From: Botrimarina colliarenosi | GTDB taxonomy: Bacteria > Planctomycetota > Planctomycetia > Pirellulales > Lacipirellulaceae | Reading direction: 5' to 3' | Length of the DNA stretch: 64,000 nt | NCBI RefSeq assembly: GCF_007859955.1 | Contig: NZ_SJPR01000007.1 | Location: 1 to 64,000, forward strand | Notes under the pieces: generated by a model | What the model saw: only the letters and a program-made list of their open reading frames with translations | What the model was told of the DNA's origin: nothing | Databases searched by the model: none | Made by a program: the position numbers and the translations under genes | Shown: one piece after another, positions 54,256 to 62,724 of the stretch | Layout of the letters: each line of letters starts with the position of its first letter | Position numbering within the stretch: position 1 is the stretch's first letter

Positions 54256-54735
54256 ATGATTATTCAGAAGCAGTACAAGTTCTACGCGGCTCATCGCAAC
54301 GAAGAGCTGCAGGACAAGTGCCACAACCTGCACGGGCACCGCTACGGACTCGTGTGCCACTTCGAGGTCGAGCGGACCGGCGCGTTGACGACGCTCTTCG
54401 GCGACTTCGACGCCAAGATCGAGCCGCACCTCAAGGAGCACTACGATCACGGGATGCTTATCAACCGGACCGACCCCCTCTACGAGACGCTGCAGGACCA
54501 CGAGCGGCGGACCGGCGAGCGGTTCCGCTTCAAGGTGTTCGACGCCCCGACCACGGTCGAGAACCTGGCGTTCATGCTCTTCAGCGAGATCACCGAGATG
54601 GGCTTCCGCCTCGCCCACCTCGAGGTGCGCGAGACCGACTCGTCGGTGATCACCTACTCGCGCGAGGACTGGATCGCCGACAACCGCGACGCCTCGCGGC
54701 TGACCGGCCAGCAATCGGCCGGCGCCACCGAATGA
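54256..54735 (+). CDS. queD: 6-carboxy-tetrahydropterin synthase QueD
   Basis: 159 residues from ATG 54256 (upstream codons are repeat DNA). Motifs: KFYAAHRN (zinc His), DKCHNLHGHRYGLVCHFE (catalytic Cys, two zinc His), YDHGMLINRTDP (His/Asp of the catalytic triad) and PTTVENLAFMLFSEI. About 40 residues longer than the shortest family members owing to a loop near 80-100. It converts dihydroneopterin triphosphate to carboxytetrahydropterin in queuosine synthesis, working after FolE. Confidence 0.93.
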   Translation: MIIQKQYKFYAAHRNEELQDKCHNLHGHRYGLVCHFEVERTGALTTLFGDFDAKIEPHLKEHYDHGMLINRTDPLYETLQDHERRTGERFRFKVFDAPTTVENLAFMLFSEITEMGFRLAHLEVRETDSSVITYSREDWIADNRDASRLTGQQSAGATE

Positions 54736-54742
54736 GCCGTCG

Positions 54743-55465
54743 ATGACGAGGAATGCCCCGCTGGTCGCCGGCGTCGACGGCTGCCCGCGGGGGTGGGTCG
54801 CGGCGGTCGGTCCGCTCCAAGGCGACGCCATCTGGCTATCGGTCGCCAGCTCGTTGCGCGAACTCATCGACTTGCACCCGGGGGTCGTCGCATGGGCGGT
54901 CGATATCCCGATCGGGCTGGCCGAAGACGGGCCGCGCGAATGCGACGGGCTCGCCCGGCGGCGGCTCGGACCGCGGCGGGCGGTGAGCGTCTTCTCCGCC
55001 CCGCCCCGCTGTGCGGTCGCCGACGTCGATTACCCCGAGGCTTGCCGTCTGGCGGCCGCGGCGAGTGGCAAGAAAATCTCGAAGCAGGCGTGGCATATCG
55101 GTCCAAAGATCCGCGAGACACGGTCCCTGCTGATCGCTGAGCCGAGACTCCGCCGCCGGCTCTTTGAGAGCCATCCCGAGCTTTGTTTCCAACGGCTCGC
55201 TGGCGGCGCCGCCCTCGGGGAGCCCAAGAAGTCAATCGCCGGCTCCGTCCAGCGACGCCGACTGCTCGCCGAGGCTTTCGGCGCCGAGGCGGTTGATCGT
55301 GTCCTCACGCAAGCGGCCGCGAGCCGGCGTGTCGGCGTTGACGATGCGCTCGACGCCATGGCGTGCTGGACCGCCGCAGCCCGCGCCGCGGCGGGAGAAG
55401 CCGAATCGCTGCCACCGAAGCCACCGGCCGACGCCGACGGGCTGAGGATGGCGATGGTCTGCTGA
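54743..55465 (+). CDS. DUF429 family protein
   Basis: 240 residues. DUF429 hallmarks are the opening LVAGVDGCPRGWVAAVG, VAWAVDIPIGL and the late VGVDDALDAMACWTAAARA. The family has an RNase-H-like fold; reported roles are uncertain and include a nuclease-like activity. Acidic residues in VDIPIG and DDALDA could bind metal. The start lies seven bases after the queD stop, so the two are probably one transcript, but a queuosine role is not established. Confidence 0.85.
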   Translation: MTRNAPLVAGVDGCPRGWVAAVGPLQGDAIWLSVASSLRELIDLHPGVVAWAVDIPIGLAEDGPRECDGLARRRLGPRRAVSVFSAPPRCAVADVDYPEACRLAAAASGKKISKQAWHIGPKIRETRSLLIAEPRLRRRLFESHPELCFQRLAGGAALGEPKKSIAGSVQRRRLLAEAFGAEAVDRVLTQAAASRRVGVDDALDAMACWTAAARAAAGEAESLPPKPPADADGLRMAMVC

Positions 55466-55484
55466 GGCGTGCGGCTCTCGAATC

Positions 55485-56387
55485 TTAGTAATCGAGGTTG
55501 GCTCCGAACTCCGGCGTCTCGCCCCGTTCGACTTGATCGGTCCATTCGGACAGCTTCTCGCCACCCATTGCCCAGAACTTGCGGCAGCGCTGGAAGTATT
55601 CAAGCACGGTTTCCTTCTCGCCCTGCTCGAGCAGCTCCTTGGCCAACTTCATGTTCGGTCCGAATGAGTTCATCTGCGGCGAACCCTTGCTCTCGGCCGA
55701 AGCGAGCAGCCGCCCTTTCGCTTCTTCGACATTGCCGTCGGCGAGGGCGATCCGGCCCAGCACCTGATTCGCGTCTTGAATCGCGTTGCCGTAGTTCCAG
55801 TCGCGTTGGTAGAGGGGCGTCATCTTCTCTAACTCGACGGCCAGCTGACGCGCCTCGTCGATCGATCCCTGATCCATCGCGCGCATCGCGGCGGCGCCGA
55901 GGGCGTAGAACCGCTCGCGCGGGTTGGTCGCCGCGTCGAGATCGCCCCTGGCCACCCGCATCCCGCGTTTCTCTTCGTCAGTTGACGGTTGTCGATCCGC
56001 CATCTCCGGCATCGCCGGCGTGAGAAGGAATCCCAGCGGCGCGATCCTCGGTTGGCCCTCTCGCGCTCGGAGGCGGCCCTTGTGCACCAAGAAACGAATC
56101 GAGTCCCCGACCGCGTAGTCGCTCCGGCTGATCGGGTCGGAGACCACGACCTCGCGCCCCTTCCAACTGACGAGGTAAGCGACGAAGCGGTGGCCGTCGT
56201 CCTCCGCGGAGAAAACCCGCAGCACGTCGGCCTCCGCCGTTTCGTGTGACGACTCCGTGTCTGACGCCGGGGTCTTTGAGGTCGGGGCTGCGGGCGTCTC
56301 CGGCGCCATTGGATTCGCCGATGAACGACCGGGACACAGAGCGACCACAGCGAGAGCGGACAACAACAGTGCGGCGAGGGATCGCAT
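55485..56387 (-). CDS. Exported TPR-like protein of unknown function
   Basis: 300 residues from ATG 56387 after a signal peptide (MRSLAALLLSALAVVAL to SSANP). A beta-rich middle part (VLRVFSAEDDGHRFVAYLV, GDSIRFLVHKGRLR) is followed by TPR-like helices (FYALGAAAMRAMDQGSIDEA, VLGRIALADGNVEEAKGRL, MKLAKELLEQGEKETVLEY). Typical planctomycete exported hypothetical; no enzyme motif. It faces the DUF429 gene tail to tail. Confidence 0.65.
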   Translation of the reverse strand: MRSLAALLLSALAVVALCPGRSSANPMAPETPAAPTSKTPASDTESSHETAEADVLRVFSAEDDGHRFVAYLVSWKGREVVVSDPISRSDYAVGDSIRFLVHKGRLRAREGQPRIAPLGFLLTPAMPEMADRQPSTDEEKRGMRVARGDLDAATNPRERFYALGAAAMRAMDQGSIDEARQLAVELEKMTPLYQRDWNYGNAIQDANQVLGRIALADGNVEEAKGRLLASAESKGSPQMNSFGPNMKLAKELLEQGEKETVLEYFQRCRKFWAMGGEKLSEWTDQVERGETPEFGANLDY

Positions 56388-56554
56388 CGAGCACTCCGGC
56401 AAGTTTTGTGCGGGGGTGAAGGTCACCGTCTATGGCCGCATCGTAGCGGATATCCGATGGCCCTCGCCATGCTCGCCGATCGCCACGCCCACCGAAACGT
56501 CGTGGGCTTATTCGCGATCAGCCCCGATTGCTTCCGATCGCGCACAGACTTCCG

Positions 56555-57106
56555 CTAGCGCACAGGCCCACTAACGCACAGAGCCGTCGTCGCCTCGGCG
56601 ACGTAATCGGGGCGTTCCGACGCCGAAGCGAGCGCCCGCTTCCAGACGACGGCGCCGTGGTCGATGAGAGCCATGCCGCCGAGTTGGAACCCATCCCCTT
56701 TAAGCGGGCCGACGCCGTGGCGTTCGAGGAGGCATGCACGGAAACCTAGTGAGAACTCCCGCCAGCCGAAGAGCTGACCAAGGCGGCCGCGGGGCAAGCC
56801 CAACTCCCGATAGAGCCGGCGCTCGGGGTCGGCGACGTGGGTCACGTCACGGAGGTCGTAGCGCGGGCTAGCTCGTTCAATCGCGTCGTTGGAATCCCCC
56901 AGGTGGACAATCGCCAAGCGAGCACCGGCGGCCTTGATGGCCGGCTCCGCCTGTTTGAGGTCCGCCAGGGCTTCGCGATGGAAGGTACAGCCCGCATGGC
57001 GGAGCAGCACCAGAAAGACGGGCTGTTGCTGCGACAACTCCGCGAGCGTTTTACCCTCCGTCGTCGTCGGTAGCGTGGCGACCGCCGAGCTCGAGGGGGC
57101 GTCCAT
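56555..57106 (-). CDS. SelL/AhpC-like redox protein with a CxxH active site
   Basis: 183 residues, thioredoxin-like fold (AhpC/TSA2 / SelL-related). The active-site stretch is LLRHAGCTFHREALADL; family members usually have CxxC or U/CxxC there, but here the second position is His. GARLAIVHLGDS and DPERRLYRELGLPRGRL are family segments. It could reduce or sense oxidised thiols by a single Cys. It lies 35 bases before the sigma-70 gene's stop on the same strand. Confidence 0.8.
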   Translation of the reverse strand: MDAPSSSAVATLPTTTEGKTLAELSQQQPVFLVLLRHAGCTFHREALADLKQAEPAIKAAGARLAIVHLGDSNDAIERASPRYDLRDVTHVADPERRLYRELGLPRGRLGQLFGWREFSLGFRACLLERHGVGPLKGDGFQLGGMALIDHGAVVWKRALASASERPDYVAEATTALCVSGPVR

Positions 57107-57141
57107 GAGCAGAGACCTTCGGAAGACGAGGAGGATTCCGC

Positions 57142-58113
57142 TTAGGTTACCAAACCCTCCAGACGATGCTCAGGCGCCCATTCGCGCAGCTTCTCGAGCG
57201 CGCGGTTGGCGAGTTGCCGGACGCGTTCCTTTGAAATACCGAGCCGTTCTCCCAATCGGCTGTAAGACGCCCGCTTGCCGCTGTCGTCGAGCCCGAACCG
57301 ATAGGTCATGATAAACCGCTCGCGGTCGTCGAGCTGCCCGAGCATCTGTTGAATCGAGCCGCTGAGGTGGTTCCAGGTCGCCTCGGTTAGTTCGCCTTCG
57401 TCAGCAGCTTCTTCACCGCAACCGTTGAGATACTCGTCGGATCCCGTCGCGAAGCGCTGGGCGTCTTTCTTACGGCTCATCACGTAGCGGTACAGGTCGC
57501 GCCGCACGGCGCAGGTGGCGTAGGTGCTGAAGCGATAGCCGCGGGCGTAGTCAAACTTCTCGACCGAGTGCATCAACGAGGAGAAGCCATGGCTCAACAG
57601 GTCGTCGAACGCGTTCCGCGCGTCGGCGAACTTGCGGGCGATCGACATCACCAGGCGCGTGTTGGCCTGGATGAGGTGGTTGCGAATCCGCTCGGCCCGG
57701 CAGAGGTACTCCTCGACCTCGGCGACCTTCGCCGCGTCGGGCGACGTCCGCGAAAGCCGTGATCGCAACGCATTCGCGCGGTACTTGCAAAAGTTCATCC
57801 GGCGGAAGAGCTCTTGCTCCTCTTCAAACTTCAGCAGCGGCGTCGCGCACATCCGGCCCAGATGGGAGGGGAGCCCCGCCGACGGCGACTCTTCGACGGC
57901 GCCACGTCCCAACTCAACCGCCGCGGCGAGGCCCGACAGCTCGGACAGGTTGTCGCGACGGCCTACGAAGCTGCCGTTCGCGATGAACGCCATTTCGGTC
58001 TCTAACAAGGCCTCGACACGCCGGGTGAGTCGGGCCTTCGCGGACGCTTCCCGGCGGCGGCTGGATGAGGCGGGCGAGCGGAGGCGTTGGGAAGGTCGTT
58101 GGGAAGTTTTCAT
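57142..58113 (-). CDS. Sigma-70 family RNA polymerase sigma factor with altered melting motif
   Basis: 323 residues. Region 1.2-like helix about 90-110, region 2 about 145-215 (ANTRLVMSIARKFADARNAF, FDYARGYRFSTYATCAVRRD), region 3 short, region 4 about 265-315 (LDDRERFIMTYRFGLDD, LGERLGISKERVRQLANRAL). In region 2.3/2.4 the pair of Trp used for promoter opening in primary factors (TYATWWIRQ) is replaced by Cys201-Ala202 (TYATCAVRR). It is an alternative sigma factor, not the primary one. The N-terminal 85 residues are unlike known sigma factors. Confidence 0.88.
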   Translation of the reverse strand: MKTSQRPSQRLRSPASSSRRREASAKARLTRRVEALLETEMAFIANGSFVGRRDNLSELSGLAAAVELGRGAVEESPSAGLPSHLGRMCATPLLKFEEEQELFRRMNFCKYRANALRSRLSRTSPDAAKVAEVEEYLCRAERIRNHLIQANTRLVMSIARKFADARNAFDDLLSHGFSSLMHSVEKFDYARGYRFSTYATCAVRRDLYRYVMSRKKDAQRFATGSDEYLNGCGEEAADEGELTEATWNHLSGSIQQMLGQLDDRERFIMTYRFGLDDSGKRASYSRLGERLGISKERVRQLANRALEKLREWAPEHRLEGLVT

Positions 58114-58599
58114 AGGAGTGGCGCCAGGGCTTTCGAGGCTGGAGGTCCCGCGGCGGAGTTCAAACGGCTCGTTTGCGGCGGCCTTGGTTTTGATGGCTAA
58201 CGTTTCGTGGCGAATTTGCTTTAGAAGCGGCTCTGACGAGCCTCCTAGGCCAAACGGCGTCGCGGTGGGATGGGAGGAACGACAACGGCAGTGCTGTGAG
58301 CCGGCAAGTTTCGTCCGATCCGTCCATAACGTTCATTTCGTTCACTTCAAACCTACCGGCGCCAGACCTCCGCGAGCAACCGTAAAAACGTTCAATTCGT
58401 TCATTTCGTTCGAAGAATTAACCACCTACCAATAACGGGGGGGGGGGGATTTCCCGACAACCCGCAGGGAGCGTTGTAGGTCGCCTTCGCAGACAAGGAC
58501 CTACCCGATGCGGGCCGCCGCGCTAGAGTCGGGCAGTCGGCGGCAATCGGCACGTCCCTCCAACGCACCGCTCGGCCCCGGTGACACGGCGGAACTTAC
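58114..58599. promoter_or_regulatory. Divergent promoter region with 9-bp direct repeats and a 12-G run
   Basis: About 490 bases between the sigma-70 gene (leftward) and the CarH-like regulator (rightward). Two clusters of a 9-base unit near CGTTCATTT are visible: two copies at 58328-58345 and three at 58389-58415 (CGTTCAATT, CGTTCATTT, CGTTCGAAG), always spaced by nine bases. A run of 12 G follows at 58437-58448, about 150 bases before the regulator's start. The repeats could be operators; the G run could vary in length. Confidence 0.6.
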
Positions 58600-59496
58600 A
58601 TGCAGGAACTCCTTAGCCCTAAACAAGTTGCGACCTCAATTGGGGTCAGCGAGTCATCGCTAAAGCGATGGTGCGATCAAGGCGTCATCGCGACAGAAAG
58701 AACTCCCGGAGGACATCGCCGGATCCAAGTCGGCGCGGTGATTCGCTTCCTCCGCGAGCAGCGGCGTTCCCTCGTACGGCCCGAAGTGCTGGGTCTGCCC
58801 GTCGGCGCTGGTCAGGTAATTCGATCGCAGGACAAGGCCAACGAGGCGCTCTTCGACGCCCTCAAGGCGGGCAACCATGAACAAGCCCGGCGGCTCTTCA
58901 TCGACCTCTACGTCGCGGGAATGAGCGTCGTCCAACTGGGCGACCAAGTTGTTGCTCCCGCGCTCCACCGTCTTGGTGACAGCTGGCAGTGCGGCCAGAT
59001 CGAGGTCTACCAAGAGCACCGCGCCTGCGAGATACTCAGCCGCGCTCTGTACGAGTTGCGGCTGATGCTGCCGCCACCTTCGCCCTCCGCGCCGATCGCC
59101 ATCGGCGGCACCCCCCCGGGCGACGACTATCGACTGCCGACGCTCATGGTCGAGTTGGTGCTTGCGGACGAAGGATGGAACGCCGTCTCGCTAGGCAGCA
59201 ACCTCCCCTTCGGCACGATGGCGGCGGCGGCCGTTCAGCACCGTCCCGACCTCTTCTGGCTCAGCTCGACGCATGTCGCGGACGCCACCGCGCTGCGGGC
59301 CGGTATGGCGTCCTTCCTCGCCTCGACACCGGTGTCGATGAAGGTCGTGGTCGGCGGTCAGAAGTCGAACCAGGTCTTTAGCGGCCTGGATCAGGGCGGC
59401 CGACTGCTGCACGGCGCCGACTTGGCCGAGCTGCAGCGGATCGCCAGCGGACTGCGGCCGACCGCTGCGGTGTCGAGCCAGCCCGCCCCCGACTGA
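58600..59496 (+). CDS. CarH-like MerR regulator with degenerate B12-binding motif
   Basis: 298 residues. MerR-type helix-turn-helix (residues about 5-55, VATSIGVSESSLKRWCDQG, RTPGGHRRI), a helical domain with the W-x9-EH signature of CarH/LitR photoreceptors (Trp129, Glu139-His140, GDSWQCGQIEVYQEHRA), and a Rossmann-type cobalamin domain (about 165-290). The expected lower-ligand His in the E/D-x-H-x-x-G motif is Tyr177 (PPGDDYRLPTL), and the Gly is Pro. Adenosylcobalamin would therefore not bind in the usual His-on form. It may sense another ligand or bind B12 differently. It faces the sigma-70 gene across the repeat-rich region. Confidence 0.88.
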   Translation: MQELLSPKQVATSIGVSESSLKRWCDQGVIATERTPGGHRRIQVGAVIRFLREQRRSLVRPEVLGLPVGAGQVIRSQDKANEALFDALKAGNHEQARRLFIDLYVAGMSVVQLGDQVVAPALHRLGDSWQCGQIEVYQEHRACEILSRALYELRLMLPPPSPSAPIAIGGTPPGDDYRLPTLMVELVLADEGWNAVSLGSNLPFGTMAAAAVQHRPDLFWLSSTHVADATALRAGMASFLASTPVSMKVVVGGQKSNQVFSGLDQGGRLLHGADLAELQRIASGLRPTAAVSSQPAPD

Positions 59497-59604
59497 CGGG
59501 CACTAGCCAATCCTCCCCCCGGCGGGGACGATCTTCTTACCTTCGCCGCCGCCACGCGTCTGGGCCGGCGTCAATCCGTACTCCCCCGCTAGAGGCTGCT
59601 CAGG

Positions 59605-60522
59605 ATGTCGCTGCTCGTCGTTGGTTCGGTCGCTATTGATAACGTCGAAACGCCCTCAGAGCGGCGTGATGACCTGCTCGGTGGCTCGGCGACCCATTTC
59701 TCCTATTCTGCCAGCTTCTTCACGCCGGTTCGCTTGGTGGGGGTTGTCGGCGACGACTTCCCGAAGGCGCACACCGATTTGCTCGAAGGCGCCGGCGTCG
59801 ACACCGAGGGGCTTCAGCGGCGTGCGGGCGGCAAGACGTTCACCTGGACGGGCCGCTACCTGCCCAACATGAACGACCGCGAAACGCTCGACGTGCAGCT
59901 CAACGTCTTCGGCGACTTCGACCCGGTCGTGCCCGAGTCGTTCAAAGACGCCCGGCTCGTGTTCCTAGCGAACGGCGTCCCGGCGGTGCAGGCGAAGGTC
60001 CTCGCCCAAGCGCCCCACCGCAAGCTCGTGGTCGCCGACACGATGGACCTCTGGATCACCACCCATCGCGCCGACCTCGACGCGTTGATGCATAACCTCG
60101 ACGGCCTGTTCCTGAATGACAGCGAGGCGAAGCTCCTTACCGGTTGCGAGAACCTCGTCTCGGCGGGCGAGGCGGTGCTCGACATGGGGCCGCGCTTTGT
60201 CATCGTCAAGAAGGGCGAACACGGCTCGATGTACTTCGGACGCGACGCCCAGGGAAACCCCGAGTCGTACGTCCTACCGGCCTACCCGACCCGTGAAGTT
60301 ATCGACCCAACCGGCGCCGGCGACAGCTTCGCGGGCGGCATGATGGGCTATCTGTCCCAGTGCGAACACCTGACCGCGAAAGACCTTAAGACCGCCATGG
60401 CGTACGGCACGGTCGTCGCCAGCTTCAATGTCGAAGGCTTTGGCCTCGAGCGGATGACACGGCTGACGCGCGAAGTGATCGACGAGCGCCTCGACGCCTA
60501 CCGGCGGATGCTTTCGATCTGA
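59605..60522 (+). CDS. PfkB-family carbohydrate kinase
   Basis: 305 residues. Ribokinase/PfkB fold: the glycine-rich start LVVGSVAIDNVETP, GGSATHFSYSASFF, the anion-hole DPTGAGDSFAGGMMGYL with catalytic Asp near residue 240. It phosphorylates a sugar or nucleoside, but the substrate cannot be named. thpR follows 21 bases later, with GGGAGG before its start, so the pair is probably one operon. Confidence 0.88.
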   Translation: MSLLVVGSVAIDNVETPSERRDDLLGGSATHFSYSASFFTPVRLVGVVGDDFPKAHTDLLEGAGVDTEGLQRRAGGKTFTWTGRYLPNMNDRETLDVQLNVFGDFDPVVPESFKDARLVFLANGVPAVQAKVLAQAPHRKLVVADTMDLWITTHRADLDALMHNLDGLFLNDSEAKLLTGCENLVSAGEAVLDMGPRFVIVKKGEHGSMYFGRDAQGNPESYVLPAYPTREVIDPTGAGDSFAGGMMGYLSQCEHLTAKDLKTAMAYGTVVASFNVEGFGLERMTRLTREVIDERLDAYRRMLSI

Positions 60523-60543
60523 CGTCAGCCGAGGGAGGCAACG

Positions 60544-61131
60544 ATGGCGAAGACCCGCACTTTCGTCGCGATCGACGCTGACGACGCCGTCCGACGCCGC
60601 CTCGCGGCGTTGACGGACCGCCTACGCCCCTACGCGCCCGACGCCAACTGGGTCGAGGAAGAGAACCTCCACCTGACGCTGCTGTTCCTCGGCGACTTGG
60701 CGGACGCCGAAGTCGCCGAGGTCTGCCGTCGCACCGAGTGGATCGCCCGGGCCAACCCGCCGTTCACCCTCCGGGTGGCCGGCGTCGGGGCGTTCCCCAA
60801 TCCGGTCCGGCCACGCGCCCTGTGGGTCGGCGCGACGGACGGGGCCGAGGAGATTTGCCGCCTTCAAGCCGATCTCGACGAGGACCTGACCGAGCTGGCG
60901 CCCCGTGGCGAAAACCGGAGCTTCGTCCCCCACTGGACGCTCGCTCGCATGGGCCGCCGGGGGGCTGCGGTATCGCCCCACCTGACCGACGTTCTGGCCG
61001 GCCTCGCCGATCACGAGGCGGGGGAGCTGCGTATCGACCAGATCGTCGTCTACTCCAGCGAATTGCGGCCCGGGGGTCCCGATTACTATCCGCTAGCAAC
61101 CTGCCCGTTGGGGATCCAAGGTAAGGCCTAG
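60544..61131 (+). CDS. thpR: RNA 2',3'-cyclic phosphodiesterase ThpR
   Basis: 195 residues. The two HxTx motifs of the 2H family are visible: NLHLTLLFLG (His43, Thr45) and HWTLARMG in the second half, with AIDADDAVRRRLA at the start as usual. Opens 2',3'-cyclic phosphates or ligates tRNA halves in related archaeal enzymes; cellular role in bacteria is uncertain. Ribosome site GGGAGG lies eight bases before ATG 60544. Confidence 0.9.
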   Translation: MAKTRTFVAIDADDAVRRRLAALTDRLRPYAPDANWVEEENLHLTLLFLGDLADAEVAEVCRRTEWIARANPPFTLRVAGVGAFPNPVRPRALWVGATDGAEEICRLQADLDEDLTELAPRGENRSFVPHWTLARMGRRGAAVSPHLTDVLAGLADHEAGELRIDQIVVYSSELRPGGPDYYPLATCPLGIQGKA

Positions 61132-61138
61132 GGACCGA

Positions 61139-61210
61139 CTAAGCCGTCGGCGACCTCAGGGGCTAAGCCGTCGACGACCGGAGGGGCTAACCCGTCGGCG
61201 ACCGCAGGGG
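61139..61210 (+). repeat. Three imperfect 24-bp tandem repeats upstream of recA
   Basis: Unit CTAAGCCGTCGGCGACCTCA followed by GGGG appears at 61139-61162, 61163-61186 and 61187-61210 with few differences between copies. The array sits between thpR and the recA operator-like site. Confidence 0.85.
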
Positions 61211-61248
61211 GGTAGGAAAGCCGCAGGAAAAGTGTTGCGTGAACAGCC

Positions 61249-61267
61249 GAACACCGATACAGTGTTC
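61249..61267 (+). promoter_or_regulatory. Inverted repeat upstream of recA, candidate LexA/SOS operator
   Basis: GAACAC at 61249-61254 and GTGTTC at 61262-61267 form a perfect inverted pair with a seven-base spacer. A related but imperfect pair (TGTT at 61233, AACA at 61242) precedes it. The GAAC-type half-sites resemble Gram-positive LexA boxes. No LexA gene is in the window, so the reading is inferred from the position before recA. Confidence 0.45.
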
Positions 61268-61534
61268 CTGCGTACACTACCCTGGCGGCCGCCGGACTTG
61301 GCGGTCGTCCGCTTGCCTTCCGCTCCTTTCCCCCGCATAAAGGGGCCCGGTCGCCGCCGGGCTTAAATCCCGATGGTCGCCACCGCCCAACCGAAGAGCC
61401 CGACCCAACCGAAGAGCCCCAACGCCCCGGCGAAGAGCCCGACGACTGCCCCCAAGGGCGTCACCGGCCAATCGAAGGCGCCGGTCACACCGAACAGCTC
61501 CGCCGCCTCGCCCGCCCGCCCCAAGACCGACACC

Positions 61535-62680
61535 ATGGCAAAGAAGTCCTCCGCTAAGAAAGGCCCCGATTCCAAACAAAGAAAGGGCCCCAAGTCCGAC
61601 GCCAAGAAGTCGGTCATGGACCTCGTGCTGGAGAACAGCGACGACCTGCGGCACACCGTCGCCGCGATCGAGAAGCAGTTCGGCGAAGGGGCCATCATGC
61701 CCCTCGGCGCCGACTCCGACCGCCGGATCAAGGGCATCTCGACCTCCAGCCTGTCGCTCGACATGGCCCTGGGTGGTCAAGGCATCCCGGAAGGGCGGAT
61801 CATCGAGATCTTCGGTCCCGAGTCGAGCGGCAAGACGACGCTCGCCCTGCACGTGGTGGCCGAGGCGCAAAAGAAGGGAGGGATCGCCGCGTTCATCGAC
61901 GCCGAGCACGCCCTCGACCCGAGCTGGGCGAAGAAGCTGGGGGTCGATCTTGAGACGCTGCTCGTCAGCCAGCCCGGCCACGGCGAAGAAGCGATGCACA
62001 TCACCGAGATGCTCGTCAAAAGCAACGCGGTCGATGTCATCGTCATCGACTCGGTCGCCGCCCTCGTGCCGAAGAAGGAACTCGATGGCGAGATCGGCGA
62101 TTCGCACGTCGGCCTCCAGGCCCGGCTGATGAGCCAAACGATGCGGAAGCTCACCGGCGCCATCGCCAAGAGCAAGACCTCGGTGATCTTCATCAACCAG
62201 ATCCGCGAGAAGATCGGCGTCATGTTCGGCAGCCCCGAGACGACCCCCGGCGGCCGGGCCCTCAAGTTCTACTGCTCTTGCCGGATCGACGTGCGGCGCA
62301 TCGGCCAGCTCAAGGATGGCGAGGAGGTCGTCGGCCAGCGGGTCCGGGCCAAAGTGGTCAAGAACAAAGTGGCGCCCCCTTTCCGCGTCGCCGAGTTCGA
62401 TATGATGCACAAGGACGGGATCAGCTACGAAGGTGACCTGATCGACCTGGGGACCGAGAAGAAAGTCATCTCCCGCACCGGCGCATGGATCCGGTACGGC
62501 GAGATGCAACTCGGCCAGGGGCGTGAAAAGGCCCGGCTGTTCCTCCGTGAGAACCGCGAGATCGCCGACGAGATCCGCGAAAAGCTCCTCGCCACCGGCG
62601 GCTTCGACGACTTGCTGAGCATGGTGAAGCCCGACGCCGAAGAAGCCGAAGACGATGGCGATTTAGACGAGTCGCTCTGA
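61535..62680 (+). CDS. recA: Recombinase RecA
   Basis: 381 residues from ATG 61535 ([17 protein letters not shown]). An open frame continues 54 codons upstream to ATG 61373 with Lys/Ser/Pro-rich low-complexity sequence; neither start has a good ribosome site. Core motifs: [20 protein letters not shown], Walker [10 protein letters not shown], Walker [47 protein letters not shown] and the MAW-like [11 protein letters not shown]. RecA drives homologous recombination and LexA autocleavage in SOS. A candidate SOS operator lies at 61249-61267. Confidence 0.97.
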   Translation: MAKKSSAKKGPDSKQRKGPKSDAKKSVMDLVLENSDDLRHTVAAIEKQFGEGAIMPLGADSDRRIKGISTSSLSLDMALGGQGIPEGRIIEIFGPESSGKTTLALHVVAEAQKKGGIAAFIDAEHALDPSWAKKLGVDLETLLVSQPGHGEEAMHITEMLVKSNAVDVIVIDSVAALVPKKELDGEIGDSHVGLQARLMSQTMRKLTGAIAKSKTSVIFINQIREKIGVMFGSPETTPGGRALKFYCSCRIDVRRIGQLKDGEEVVGQRVRAKVVKNKVAPPFRVAEFDMMHKDGISYEGDLIDLGTEKKVISRTGAWIRYGEMQLGQGREKARLFLRENREIADEIREKLLATGGFDDLLSMVKPDAEEAEDDGDLDESL

Positions 62681-62724
62681 AGCAGAGCGGTCGTAGCCGG
62701 CGACAGCCTAGGGAGGCGCCCCGC

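Noticed and set aside
61139..61210. Possible small CRISPR array
   Set aside because: The three 24-bp units are directly adjacent without spacers and no cas gene is in the window.
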